Assembly (NCBI GenBank): GCA_948579315.1
Contig: CAPAOL010000046.1
Location: 1-23,354 of the forward strand
Length of the DNA: 23,354 bases
Origin: an uncultured Phocaeicola sp.
Lineage (GTDB): Bacteria > Bacteroidota > Bacteroidia > Bacteroidales > Bacteroidaceae
Reading direction: 5' to 3'
The position numbers and the translations under genes are program-made. Positions 1 through 6,617 of this stretch are shown here, in pieces (positions within the stretch are counted from its first letter, which is position 1; each line of letters opens with the position of its first letter). The notes under the pieces were generated by a model. That model saw only the letters and a list, made by a program, of their open reading frames with translations, was not told the DNA's origin and ran no database searches.

Positions 1-741
1 AACAAAAATATGGTTATTCACAAATATATACGCTACATAGACGAGGCTTTTATAGTATAAATTGACTAAACAATATATACTATACTGTTTTTCAATTAAA
101 TAAACGGGAAAATATTATTTATTAATAGTCATACAACTACATTTGTATATGTAATATTAGTATTGTAATTACATAAATATATCATTGTGAATATCTATTC
201 TTTTCCACATTTGTATTTTATTCACATTAATACTTTATACATCGGTAACACATCAAATATACAAAAGTAAATATCGATAGTTGCAAAAGCAATAAAAGGA
301 AGGAATCAATCCATACTTTACCAATGTATATTACTATTTTTATCTACTCATCCTTTACAATTTTCTCTAAAAAGCAAATCCTTGCGATATTTCTGTACGA
401 ATCTCCAGATATTTATTTTTTTTCGATTCTAGAAGGCTTATTTTTAGCATAAATAAATGATATACAACAAATTGAGCCCAATAAAGTGAATCTATATTTC
501 TATTAAACTAGAAAAAAATCATGCTGTAACAATCCAATATAGTCTGAACTATCAAAATGACATTAATGGGCAACTTTAGAAAAAGAGAAAATCTCCATTC
601 TCACTAGAAAATAGTAGCATCAAAATCTTAAACGCTTGTTTGATAAAACTCAAGGATCAGTAAACTTTTCTCGTTAAGAAATTCAAGCTTTAGATTTAAT
701 AAAAATATGTATTTTCTGAAAAGATAGGGCAATATAAAATT

Positions 742-773
742 AAAAAAACTGTTTGTGTGATTAGCCAAACAGT
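742..773 (-). terminator. Hairpin with T-tract on the minus strand
   Basis: ACTGTTTG (748-755) and CAAACAGT (766-773) form a perfect 8-bp stem with a 10-nt loop. Read on the minus strand the stem is followed by seven T residues (complement of 742-748), so it has the form of an intrinsic terminator. It lies about 100 bp beyond the stronger terminator of holA, so it is either a backup or the end of a short minus-strand transcript starting between 774 and 945. Confidence 0.5.
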
Positions 774-869
774 AACTCTATAAAACGATGAAATAACTAA
801 ATTTATTTGTAAAAATAATCACAGAAAATAGTGAGGGGCTTTTTGTGATAAGTATAATTATGGGAATAT

Positions 870-918
870 AAAAAAGACATATACTTTCCGTTTCTATCTA
901 TGGTAAAAGTATATGTCT
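870..918 (-). terminator. Intrinsic terminator of the amn-holA operon
   Basis: AGACATATACTTT (875-887) pairs perfectly with AAAGTATATGTCT (906-918), a 13-bp stem. On the minus strand it is followed directly by a run of six T residues (complement of 870-875). It begins 28 bp after the holA stop codon, as expected for the end of that transcript. Confidence 0.8.
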
Positions 919-945
919 GATGATATATGTGATTCTTAATTTGAC

Positions 946-1965
946 TTAATGTAAAATTTTAAACACCAGCTCGCGAAGAATATCTCCATCTGTCATAGAA
1001 CTGTTTTGGACTCCTTTAGATTTTGCATCAGCATATCGTATTTCTCCAACAATTTGCATCGTCTTTACTCCACTATATTTTCGCATTGCCGCCATATAAT
1101 CCCGAGCCTGCCATGGAGTTCTTAATCCTAGCATGTTTGCAATTCCTTGCTCTGATTTATCCGGCGCATAATAAGTCAACATCAAGTTGGAGTAAAAGCT
1201 AAATAATAGAGACAACGTCATTTGGATCGGATTAGTTTTCGGATTTTCTTCAAAATATTTTATTATTTTGTTCGCTTTCAATATATCTTTTTCCACTAAA
1301 GCACTGCGCAATTCAAAGTTATTATAGTCTTTGCTTATGCCGATATTCTTTTCTATCTGTTCAGGAGTAACACGCTTCTGTCCGGCAGGCAAAGTGATAA
1401 TCAACTTTTCAAGTTCTCCAGTCAAACGACTTAAATCCGAGCCTACAAAATCAGCAAGCATAGAAGTTGCCTTCGGCTCCATATCAACTCCTTTTCGTTT
1501 CATATATGAAGCAATAAAACCAGGAAGTTGCGCATCTTTGATTTTTTTAGACTCAAACAATACACCTGTTTTTTCCACCTCAGCAGCCAACTTCTTTCTA
1601 CGATCTAAAGTTCCATGCTTATGGCATACCACTAAGATAGTAGAAAGCAAAGGCTTTTGAAGATAATATGACAACTCCTCCATATTGCGCACGGCCTGCG
1701 CTTCCTTAACTACTACTACTTGATGTTCTGACATCATGGGATAACGCTTTGCGGCATTTATAATCGTTGCCACATCCACGTCAGCACCATACACAACAGT
1801 CAGGTTGAATTCTTTTTCCGTTTCACTCAACACATTATCCGTTATATAATCTGCAATCAAGTCGATATAATACGACTCTTCTCCCATCAAGTAATAGATA
1901 GGACGATACTGCTTTGCTCTCAATTCTTTGAGGATGTCGTCACAGGTCAATTCTTGTTTTGCCAT
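946..1965 (-). CDS. holA: DNA polymerase III subunit delta
   Basis: Clamp-loader delta subunit, which opens the beta sliding clamp in the replisome. The 339 residues match the usual delta length. The N-terminus reads RPIYYLMGEESYYID (residues 21-35), the degenerate P-loop region of delta, followed by an AAA+-type fold; the helical C-terminal domain holds the conserved stretch around SDLSRLTGELEKL. The ATG at 1965 lies 24 bp after the amn stop codon on the same strand, so the two are probably co-transcribed. No frameshift or missing segment is seen. Assignment rests on family recognition of the whole sequence. Confidence 0.93.
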   Translation of the reverse strand: MAKQELTCDDILKELRAKQYRPIYYLMGEESYYIDLIADYITDNVLSETEKEFNLTVVYGADVDVATIINAAKRYPMMSEHQVVVVKEAQAVRNMEELSYYLQKPLLSTILVVCHKHGTLDRRKKLAAEVEKTGVLFESKKIKDAQLPGFIASYMKRKGVDMEPKATSMLADFVGSDLSRLTGELEKLIITLPAGQKRVTPEQIEKNIGISKDYNNFELRSALVEKDILKANKIIKYFEENPKTNPIQMTLSLLFSFYSNLMLTYYAPDKSEQGIANMLGLRTPWQARDYMAAMRKYSGVKTMQIVGEIRYADAKSKGVQNSSMTDGDILRELVFKILH

Positions 1966-1989
1966 ATATATTTTTTCAGAAAGACCGGA

Positions 1990-2766
1990 TTACCAGTCGA
2001 ATTTCAAGTGTTTAACAGTTTTCTTTTCATCAATAATCATACGCAGAGAAGCAATGCCAATTTCAACATGCTCTTCTACGTAATTCTTGGTAACCAGATT
2101 ATCGCTTTTATCCGTTTTCACTCCATCGGGAGTCATTGGCTGATCGGATACCAATAATAATGCACCGGTAGGAATATGATTGGCAAAGCCACAACTAAAC
2201 AGAGTTGCAGTTTCCATATCGACTGCCATAGCCCGTGTCTTTGTCAGATATTCTTTGAACGCATCATCATGTTCCCAAATACGACGGTTAGTGGTATATA
2301 CAGTACCGGTCCAATAGTCGCGGCCTTTGTCACGAATGGATGAAGAAACGGCACGCTGCAACATAAATGCAGGCAACGCAGGAACTTCGGGAGGAAAATA
2401 ATCATTGGAAGTTCCCTCCCCACGGATAGCCGCAATAGGAAGAATCAAGTCACCAAGCTGGTTTTTCTTGTCGATACCACCACATTTTCCAAGGAATAAA
2501 CATGCTTTGGGGCGGATAGCACCCAGCAAGTCCATGATAATAGCAGCGTTGGGACTTCCCATACCGAAGTTAATCATTGTGATACCTTCGGCAGAAGCAG
2601 AAATCATATTTGCGTCCCTTCCTAAAATAGGAACATTAAACTGATTTGCGAAAATCTCGACGTACTTGTTGAAGTTAGTCAACAGAATATACTCTCCAAA
2701 ATCCTCCAGGTTACGTTTTGTGTAACGCGGCAGCCAATTAGCTACGATTTCTTCTTTTGTTTTCAT
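1990..2766 (-). CDS. amn: AMP nucleosidase
   Basis: Hydrolyses AMP to adenine and ribose 5-phosphate in purine salvage (family knowledge). The 258-residue protein is the short Bacteroidetes form, consisting of the PNP/UDP-phosphorylase fold alone. Visible motifs are the phosphate/ribose loop GMGSPNAAI (residues 68-76), GKCGGI (93-98), the VDMETA motif (182-187) that binds the ribose and base, and the catalytic-type Asp in SDQP (D208). It is first in an operon with holA (24-bp gap). Its -7 box TATTTTTG lies at 2825-2818 on the minus strand. A perfect palindrome covers the predicted transcription start. A related nucleoside phosphorylase activity cannot be excluded from sequence alone. Confidence 0.85.
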   Translation of the reverse strand: MKTKEEIVANWLPRYTKRNLEDFGEYILLTNFNKYVEIFANQFNVPILGRDANMISASAEGITMINFGMGSPNAAIIMDLLGAIRPKACLFLGKCGGIDKKNQLGDLILPIAAIRGEGTSNDYFPPEVPALPAFMLQRAVSSSIRDKGRDYWTGTVYTTNRRIWEHDDAFKEYLTKTRAMAVDMETATLFSCGFANHIPTGALLLVSDQPMTPDGVKTDKSDNLVTKNYVEEHVEIGIASLRMIIDEKKTVKHLKFDW

Positions 2767-2784
2767 AATTATCTATTAAATTTG
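2756..2784 (+). promoter_or_regulatory. Bacteroides-type promoter of the HsdR_N gene
   Basis: TTTG at 2756-2759 is followed after 17 bp by TAAATTTG at 2777-2784, a perfect match to the -7 consensus TAnnTTTG. Transcription would start near 2791, about 40 bp before the ATG at 2830. Confidence 0.6.
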
Positions 2785-2791
2785 TGCTCCC

Positions 2792-2810
2792 AATAATGGG
2801 AACCATTATT
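2792..2810. promoter_or_regulatory. Operator-like palindrome between divergent promoters
   Basis: AATAATGG (2792-2799), spacer GAA, and CCATTATT (2803-2810) form a perfect 8+3+8 inverted repeat. It lies exactly between the predicted start of the plus transcript (about 2791) and that of the minus transcript (about 2811). A dimeric regulator bound here would touch both starts; alternatively both RNAs begin with this hairpin. Confidence 0.5.
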
Positions 2811-2817
2811 TAACTTA

Positions 2818-2825
2818 CAAAAATA
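2818..2825 (-). promoter_or_regulatory. -7 box of the amn promoter
   Basis: On the minus strand this reads TATTTTTG, a perfect TAnnTTTG box, about 50 bp before the amn ATG. No clear -33 element is visible; the upstream DNA is the start of the divergent gene. Confidence 0.5.
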
Positions 2826-2829
2826 ATAA

Positions 2830-3279
2830 ATGTTATCGTTAAACCTACCAGTATTCGACACTAAAATAAATATACGAAACGGAAAAAATGTAATTTTCGA
2901 CGTGATTCGCAAACGATATGTCGCCCTTACCCCCGAAGAATGGGTACGACAACACTTCGTTCACTTTCTTATTGCACATAAAGGATACCCGCCCGCACTC
3001 TTAGCCAATGAAGTGATGGTCAAGTTAAACGGTACTACCAAAAGATGCGATACAGTCCTCTACCGGAGAGACTTATCCGCCCGGATGATTGTGGAATACA
3101 AAGCTCCCCATATTGAAATAACGCAAGCTGTTTTCGACCAAATCACCCGATATAATATGGTGCTGAAAGTAGATTATCTGATTGTCAGCAATGGAATGCA
3201 ACATTATTGCTGCCGGATGGACTATGAAAATCAAAGTTATGCCTTTCTAAAAGATATTCCAGATTACAATTCTCTATAA
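2830..3279 (+). CDS. Stand-alone type I restriction HsdR N-terminal (PD-(D/E)XK) domain protein
   Basis: This 149-residue protein consists only of the nuclease-fold domain that begins type I restriction HsdR subunits; no helicase or HsdM/HsdS partner is nearby. The PD-(D/E)XK signature is visible: D74 in RCDTVLY, E89-x-K91 in VEYKAP, then a Q-x3-Y helix motif (Q104, Y108). Residues 34-60 (PEEWVRQHFVHFLI...) match the family's leading helix. It therefore retains apparent catalytic residues. The gene is divergent from amn across 63 bp and is widely present in this position in Bacteroidetes, which suggests a housekeeping nucleic-acid role rather than restriction; its substrate is unknown. Confidence 0.8.
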   Translation: MLSLNLPVFDTKINIRNGKNVIFDVIRKRYVALTPEEWVRQHFVHFLIAHKGYPPALLANEVMVKLNGTTKRCDTVLYRRDLSARMIVEYKAPHIEITQAVFDQITRYNMVLKVDYLIVSNGMQHYCCRMDYENQSYAFLKDIPDYNSL

Positions 3280-3327
3280 AATTATCCACTTTATCCGCCT
3301 CAAAAAACACACTTATCTACAAAATAA

Positions 3328-3408
3328 AAATAGCGTCACTATCCGCTCAAGATAGTGACGCTATTTGCCCATTATAGTGACGCCATCCCGAACGGATGGC
3401 GTCACTAT
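3328..3408. terminator. Twin long hairpins built from four copies of one 10-mer
   Basis: Hairpin 1 has a 16-bp perfect stem (3328-3343 with 3351-3366, 7-nt loop). Hairpin 2 has a 15-bp perfect stem (3374-3388 with 3394-3408, 5-nt loop). Both stems contain the 10-mer GCGTCACTAT or its complement ATAGTGACGC, giving four copies in the order forward, reverse, reverse, forward. The element lies between convergent genes and probably terminates the plus transcript; alternative pairings between the two hairpins are possible. Confidence 0.65.
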
Positions 3409-3432
3409 GTCAATCGGTGCTCCACTTGATAC

Positions 3433-3500
3433 TTACTGGCTGGCCTGAATCGTCATATACGCTTCATCATTGAAACGGTTGACAACGGTAGCTGTTAAGA
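3433..3500 (-). pseudogene. Possible C-terminal gene remnant
   Basis: On the minus strand the last 22 codons before a TAA at 3435-3433 read as a natural-looking protein tail, TVVNRFNDEAYMTIQASQ, with Bacteroides-like codons. Upstream the frame runs into the U-tract and terminator of the zinc-ribbon gene, so no complete gene exists. It may be the residue of a deleted gene or a chance frame. I do not recognise the family. Confidence 0.2.
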
Positions 3501-3509
3501 AAGGGGTAT

Positions 3510-3539
3510 AAAAAAAGCCCCGCCATGATGCGGAGCTTT
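3510..3539 (-). terminator. Intrinsic terminator of the nif3-like / zinc-ribbon operon
   Basis: AAAGCCCCGC (3514-3523) pairs with GCGGAGCTTT (3530-3539) with one mismatch and a 6-nt loop. On the minus strand the GC-rich stem is followed by seven T residues (complement of 3510-3516). It begins 27 bp after the stop codon of the zinc-ribbon gene. Confidence 0.85.
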
Positions 3540-3565
3540 GAAAAATATAGCGAAAAAGCAAACAC

Positions 3566-4396
3566 TTATTCGGCAGTTTTTCTTCTGATAGCTCTTTTGG
3601 TAGTAGCTGCCGGAGCTTCTTCCACCTTGTGTTCGATTTGTACACCAGCCAATTCCGGGTCAATCATAATACGTCCGCAATATTCGCAAACGATTACTTT
3701 CTTACGAGAACGGATATCCAACTGTCTCTGAGGCGGAATCTTGTTAAAGCAACCACCACATGCGTCACGTTGCACATACACAATGCCCAATCCGTTACGA
3801 GAGTTCTTACGGATACGTTTGAAAGACTGCAACAGACGTGGTTCAATCTTAGTTTCCAAGTCTTTAGCTTTGTCTCTCAATTTCTCTTCTTCCTGTTTGG
3901 TTTCAGAGATAATTTCATCCAGTTCACTCTTTTTCTGCTCCAAATCTTTCACTCTTTCGTTAAGAATCTGATCGTTCTTTGTCACTTCAGCCTCTTTTCC
4001 TTCTTTATCAGCAGAGTATTCTTTGATTCTCTTTTCGCAAAGTTCGATTTCCAATGTCTGGAATTCAATTTCCTTCGTCAAGAAGTCATATTCACGGTTG
4101 TTGCGAACATTATCTTGTTGTGACTTATATTTTTCTACTGAAGCCTTTGCTGTTTCAATTTCTACTCTCTTGCCGGCAATAGCAGATTTCAGTTCATCCA
4201 CTTCAGCTTTGATCTTGTCGATACGGGTACTCAAACCAGCAATTTCGTCTTCAAGGTCTTGCACTTCCAACGGAAGTTCACCTCTCAATGTCTTGATTTC
4301 ATCAATCTTAGACAACATTGTTTGCAGTTGGAACAGTGTTTTCAGTTTCTGTTCTACCGTCAACTCATTCGGATCTTTTTTTGCTTCTCTAGCCAT
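3566..4396 (-). CDS. Coiled-coil protein with C-terminal C4 zinc ribbon
   Basis: This 276-residue protein is a long charged coiled coil (about residues 15-190) followed by a four-cysteine zinc ribbon with C213-x2-C216 and C237-x2-C240. The architecture matches the CT398-like / zf-RING_7 (C4-type zinc ribbon) family, whose exact role is unsettled; proposals involve nucleic-acid or secretion/flagellar partners. The C-terminal tail is basic and Ala/Thr-rich. The ATG at 4396 lies 5 bp after the stop codon of the Nif3-like gene, so the two form a tight operon, an arrangement frequent in Bacteroidetes. A strong terminator follows. The biochemical function is not predictable here. Confidence 0.85.
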   Translation of the reverse strand: MAREAKKDPNELTVEQKLKTLFQLQTMLSKIDEIKTLRGELPLEVQDLEDEIAGLSTRIDKIKAEVDELKSAIAGKRVEIETAKASVEKYKSQQDNVRNNREYDFLTKEIEFQTLEIELCEKRIKEYSADKEGKEAEVTKNDQILNERVKDLEQKKSELDEIISETKQEEEKLRDKAKDLETKIEPRLLQSFKRIRKNSRNGLGIVYVQRDACGGCFNKIPPQRQLDIRSRKKVIVCEYCGRIMIDPELAGVQIEHKVEEAPAATTKRAIRRKTAE

Positions 4397-4401
4397 TTTA
4401 C

Positions 4402-5496
4402 TTATAAATATTTTATGGGATTCGTATTTATTTTACTCAATTGGAGTGCAAAATTAGGAAATAAATCCCGGATTATGGAATAAAAAATTTCTTTTGTATA
4501 TTGTTCGCTTTCGTAATGACCTATCTCTGCCATCAGAATATCTTCTTCATGACCGAAATAATCATGATATTTAATCTCGCCAGTAATAAAAACATCCGCT
4601 CCCGACCGGATTGCCTGTGGAAGCAAAAATGCACCTGCACCACCGCACAATGCTACTTTCTGTATCTCTCTTCCCATCAGCTTGTTGTGACGCAGCCCCC
4701 CTACTTCGAATGTCTTCTTGATACGCTTCAAAAATTCAATTTCTGTTTCCGATTCATCCAACTCACCGACAATTCCCGCCCCCGCCTGCGACCAGTCGTT
4801 CAATAACGGATAAATGTCGAATGCCGGTTCCTCATAAGGATGGGCAGCCAATAATGCCTTGATGGTTTCCGCCTTCTTAAAGGCAGGAAGAATCGTTTCA
4901 ATCCTCACCTCCTCTTCGTGGTGCAGTTCTCCGATTGTTCCACAAAAAGGATGCGTTCCCTCTTTTGCACGGAAAGTTCCCTCTCCTCTCAGATTGTAAC
5001 TGCATGAATCATAGTCGCCTATATTTCCGCATCCGGCGGCAAACAATGCTTGGCGCACCATATCAGCTTGTGCGTAAGGGACAAAAGTCACCAACTTAAC
5101 CAAGTTGCTCTCTTTTGGCTCAAGCACTTTCAAATTCTTCAATCCGATTTTTTCGGCTATCTTATAATTGACTCCACCTTGTGCATTATCCAGATTAGTA
5201 TGCGCTGAATAGATTACAATATCATTCTTTATCGCTTTCAATATACAGCGTTCCACATAATCCTTGCCTGTAATGGATTTATATCCTTTAAAAATTAGCG
5301 GATGATGAGATATAATGAGATTGTAACCCAAGGCGATTGCTTCATCCAGCACTGCTTCAGTAACGTCAAGACACAACAAAGCCCCTGTTGCTTCCGCTTC
5401 TGTCAATCCGATTTGCAGGCCGGCATTATCAAATCCGTCTTGCAATGGCAGAGGCGCGAATCGTTCAAGGGCGCTTACTATTTCCTTAATTTTCAT
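4402..5496 (-). CDS. Nif3-like dinuclear metal centre hexameric protein
   Basis: Member of the Nif3/YbgI (GTP cyclohydrolase I type 2 homologue) family: hexameric toroids with a two-metal site of uncertain substrate. The metal ligands are visible as ISHHPLIF (H64, H65), HTNLD (H99, D103) and the C-terminal GHYESE (H327, E329). The 364-residue length, about 110 more than E. coli YbgI, fits forms carrying a PII-like insert (about residues 125-235). I chose the ATG at 5496, since the frame's first 16 codons, from 5544, precede the conserved MKIKEIVSALE and overlap the -7 box TATCTTTG at 5525-5518. Its stop is 5 bp before the zinc-ribbon gene. Confidence 0.9.
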   Translation of the reverse strand: MKIKEIVSALERFAPLPLQDGFDNAGLQIGLTEAEATGALLCLDVTEAVLDEAIALGYNLIISHHPLIFKGYKSITGKDYVERCILKAIKNDIVIYSAHTNLDNAQGGVNYKIAEKIGLKNLKVLEPKESNLVKLVTFVPYAQADMVRQALFAAGCGNIGDYDSCSYNLRGEGTFRAKEGTHPFCGTIGELHHEEEVRIETILPAFKKAETIKALLAAHPYEEPAFDIYPLLNDWSQAGAGIVGELDESETEIEFLKRIKKTFEVGGLRHNKLMGREIQKVALCGGAGAFLLPQAIRSGADVFITGEIKYHDYFGHEEDILMAEIGHYESEQYTKEIFYSIIRDLFPNFALQLSKINTNPIKYL

Positions 5497-5517
5497 TATT
5501 GGTAGAAAATTTGGTTG

Positions 5518-5525
5518 CAAAGATA
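5518..5525 (-). promoter_or_regulatory. -7 box of the nif3-like operon promoter
   Basis: Minus strand TATCTTTG, a perfect TAnnTTTG match, 21 bp upstream of the ATG. A GTTG lies about 16 bp further upstream as a possible -33 element. It supports the start at 5496, since the longer reading would begin inside or upstream of the promoter. Confidence 0.55.
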
Positions 5526-5569
5526 AGAAAATAAAAGGGAACAACTGCTCATTGCCCCGCTTTTTTTAG

Positions 5570-5577
5570 TAATTTTG
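5570..5577 (+). promoter_or_regulatory. -7 box of the lipoprotein gene promoter
   Basis: TAATTTTG matches TAnnTTTG perfectly and lies 27 bp before the ATG at 5605; ATTG at 5551-5554 is a possible -33 element. It rules against the TTG at 5596 as a preferable start, because the leader would then be only about 10 nt. Confidence 0.5.
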
Positions 5578-5604
5578 TTGCATATCCTATAATAATTGAA
5601 TACG

Positions 5605-6018
5605 ATGAAAACAATTCTATCCTATTTTCTATTAGTTATTTTGACTGTTTCCTGTCAATTGAAGCCAAACGAGAACTCTGAAAAGTCTGTTACCAAAGAT
5701 ATGAGTAATGGTGGTACAGAAGAATGTATTGCAGATACAGTAAAAGCTACCGCTATCTTCTGGATAGATAAGGCGGAGACGAAACACTGTAAAGAATGGG
5801 GTTTCCGTACAATTAAAGCTAAAGTTTTCATCTATGAAAACGGAAAGGTTGCCTTAAAAGCTTTCGTCAAAAAGCAATCGCCGGACGCAGAGAAGTATAT
5901 ACGCCACCATCTCTCTAAATTTCAAGTCTCAGAAAAAATGTTTGAAAACGGATATGTGCAACCGGGAGAACAGTTTGTTCAACTTCGTTGCTTATATGAA
6001 AAACTCAAAGGGAAATAA
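5605..6018 (+). CDS. Small putative lipoprotein of unknown function
   Basis: A 137-residue protein with a hydrophobic signal peptide (residues 4-16) ending in a lipobox-like TVSC, so C17 would be lipidated. The mature part begins with a Ser/Asn/Glu-rich linker, then a compact domain with FWIDKAETKHCKEWGFRTIKAK at residues 52-73 and aromatic and charged residues to the C-terminus. I do not recognise the family. It is probably anchored in the periplasm or outer membrane. It stands alone, divergent from the Nif3-like gene, and is followed on the 3' side by an unusual 22-nt repeat array. I use the ATG at 5605 rather than the TTG at 5596. Confidence 0.7.
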   Translation: MKTILSYFLLVILTVSCQLKPNENSEKSVTKDMSNGGTEECIADTVKATAIFWIDKAETKHCKEWGFRTIKAKVFIYENGKVALKAFVKKQSPDAEKYIRHHLSKFQVSEKMFENGYVQPGEQFVQLRCLYEKLKGK

Positions 6019-6019
6019 A

Positions 6020-6195
6020 GAGCTGATTTGTTTCATATAGGAGAACTATTTGTTTCAAGGAATGAAACTAAATGTTTCATGCTTTGAAACTGTAGTTCCA
6101 TCTGCGTGAAACTTTAGTTTCATACCGTTGAAACTAATGTTTCTTACCGATGAAACTCTAGTTTCCATTGCTTGAAACTAAAATTTTAAATAACG
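6020..6195. repeat. 22-nt tandem palindromic repeat array (about 8 units)
   Basis: Units begin at 6020, 6043, 6064, 6086, 6108, 6130, 6152 and 6174. The central five are exactly 22 nt, the first two 23 and 21 nt, and the last is degenerate. Each carries an imperfect palindrome of the form GAAACT-n2-n4-GTTTC followed by about 8 variable bases. The array lies between convergent genes, starting 2 bp after the lipoprotein stop codon. It is not a CRISPR: the variable parts are far too short. The 22-nt period equals about two helical turns, so each palindrome would face the same side of DNA. Confidence 0.8.
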
Positions 6196-6226
6196 TCAAT
6201 AAAGGAAACAACTTGGAACTTGCTTC

Positions 6227-6330
6227 TTGTGACAGCAACATTTGTCATCACACTGTTGTCACACCGTGCTGTCACACTCTAACCTCGCACTAATCAATCC
6301 TTTAAGTACCAAAATGTGACAGATGACAGC
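6227..6330. repeat. Cluster of TGTCAC / GTGACA motifs
   Basis: Between the 22-nt array and the 93-aa gene several related motifs occur: TTGTGACAGC (6227-6236), TTGTCACAC (6256-6264), GCTGTCACAC (6268-6277), TGTGACAG (6315-6322) and GATGACAGC (6322-6330). The gap is the 3' side of both flanking genes, so a promoter-operator role is not obvious. No gene is seen here. Confidence 0.45.
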
Positions 6331-6335
6331 AAGTT

Positions 6336-6617
6336 TTATTTCTTATATATATGGAGAGAGGTTTTATTCTTGAGGGCATAGCGTTCATCGACTACTCTAT
6401 CCGTAGGGAAAAAAGTAAAAATCAATCGCCACTCTCCTTCCCGATAGATGAATTTACGACCGTTCGCGCCTCGAAGAATTGCCTTATGCTTTTCCAGCAA
6501 AAAGGTTTCAATACCTTGGGGCATCCCACTACCCATTGCTGCAAATTCCACTGTAACAAAGAAATGCGGTATGGATATTTCGGCGACTTTCTGAAATATA
6601 TGGTCGGTTATTGTCAT
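6336..6617 (-). CDS. Small hypothetical protein coupled to the FetB-like permease
   Basis: A 93-residue protein with no signal peptide, membrane segment or motif I recognise; it is mixed alpha/beta in appearance, with a basic C-terminal third. Its ATG (6617-6615) overlaps the TGA of the upstream permease gene (6616-6614) in the sequence ATGA, which indicates translational coupling and supports it as a real gene. Context suggests it accompanies the metal exporter, but nothing in the protein shows a metal site (only two histidines after the N-terminus, and no cysteines). Confidence 0.6.
   Translation of the reverse strand: MTITDHIFQKVAEISIPHFFVTVEFAAMGSGMPQGIETFLLEKHKAILRGANGRKFIYREGEWRLIFTFFPTDRVVDERYALKNKTSLHIYKK

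Larger units (their letters stand above)
1..945. other. AT-rich intergenic region without a recognisable gene
   Basis: I see no open frame with coding character on either strand, and no tRNA or rRNA, in this very AT-rich stretch. It contains a 9-bp inverted repeat TATAGTATA / TATACTATA at 51-59 and 76-84, which is weak evidence because it is pure A/T apart from one base. Three hairpins crowd its right end near the holA terminator: 748-773, 818-849 and 875-918. The region may hold the 5' or 3' flank of a gene outside the window. Confidence 0.6.

Noticed and set aside
2830..3279. Type I restriction-modification system
   Set aside because: Only the N-terminal nuclease domain is present; there is no helicase, HsdM or HsdS gene in the window.
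3629..4123. 164-codon plus-strand frame in the zinc-ribbon gene
   Set aside because: It is antisense to the coiled-coil gene; the Phe/Leu-rich product is what the complement of Glu/Lys-rich codons gives.
5497..5544. Sixteen-codon N-terminal extension of the Nif3-like protein
   Set aside because: It contains the -7 promoter box and has no counterpart in the family; the ATG at 5496 begins the conserved sequence.
6020..6195. CRISPR array reading of the 22-nt repeats
   Set aside because: The repeated part is about 14 nt and the variable part about 8 nt, far below CRISPR spacer length, and no cas gene is present.
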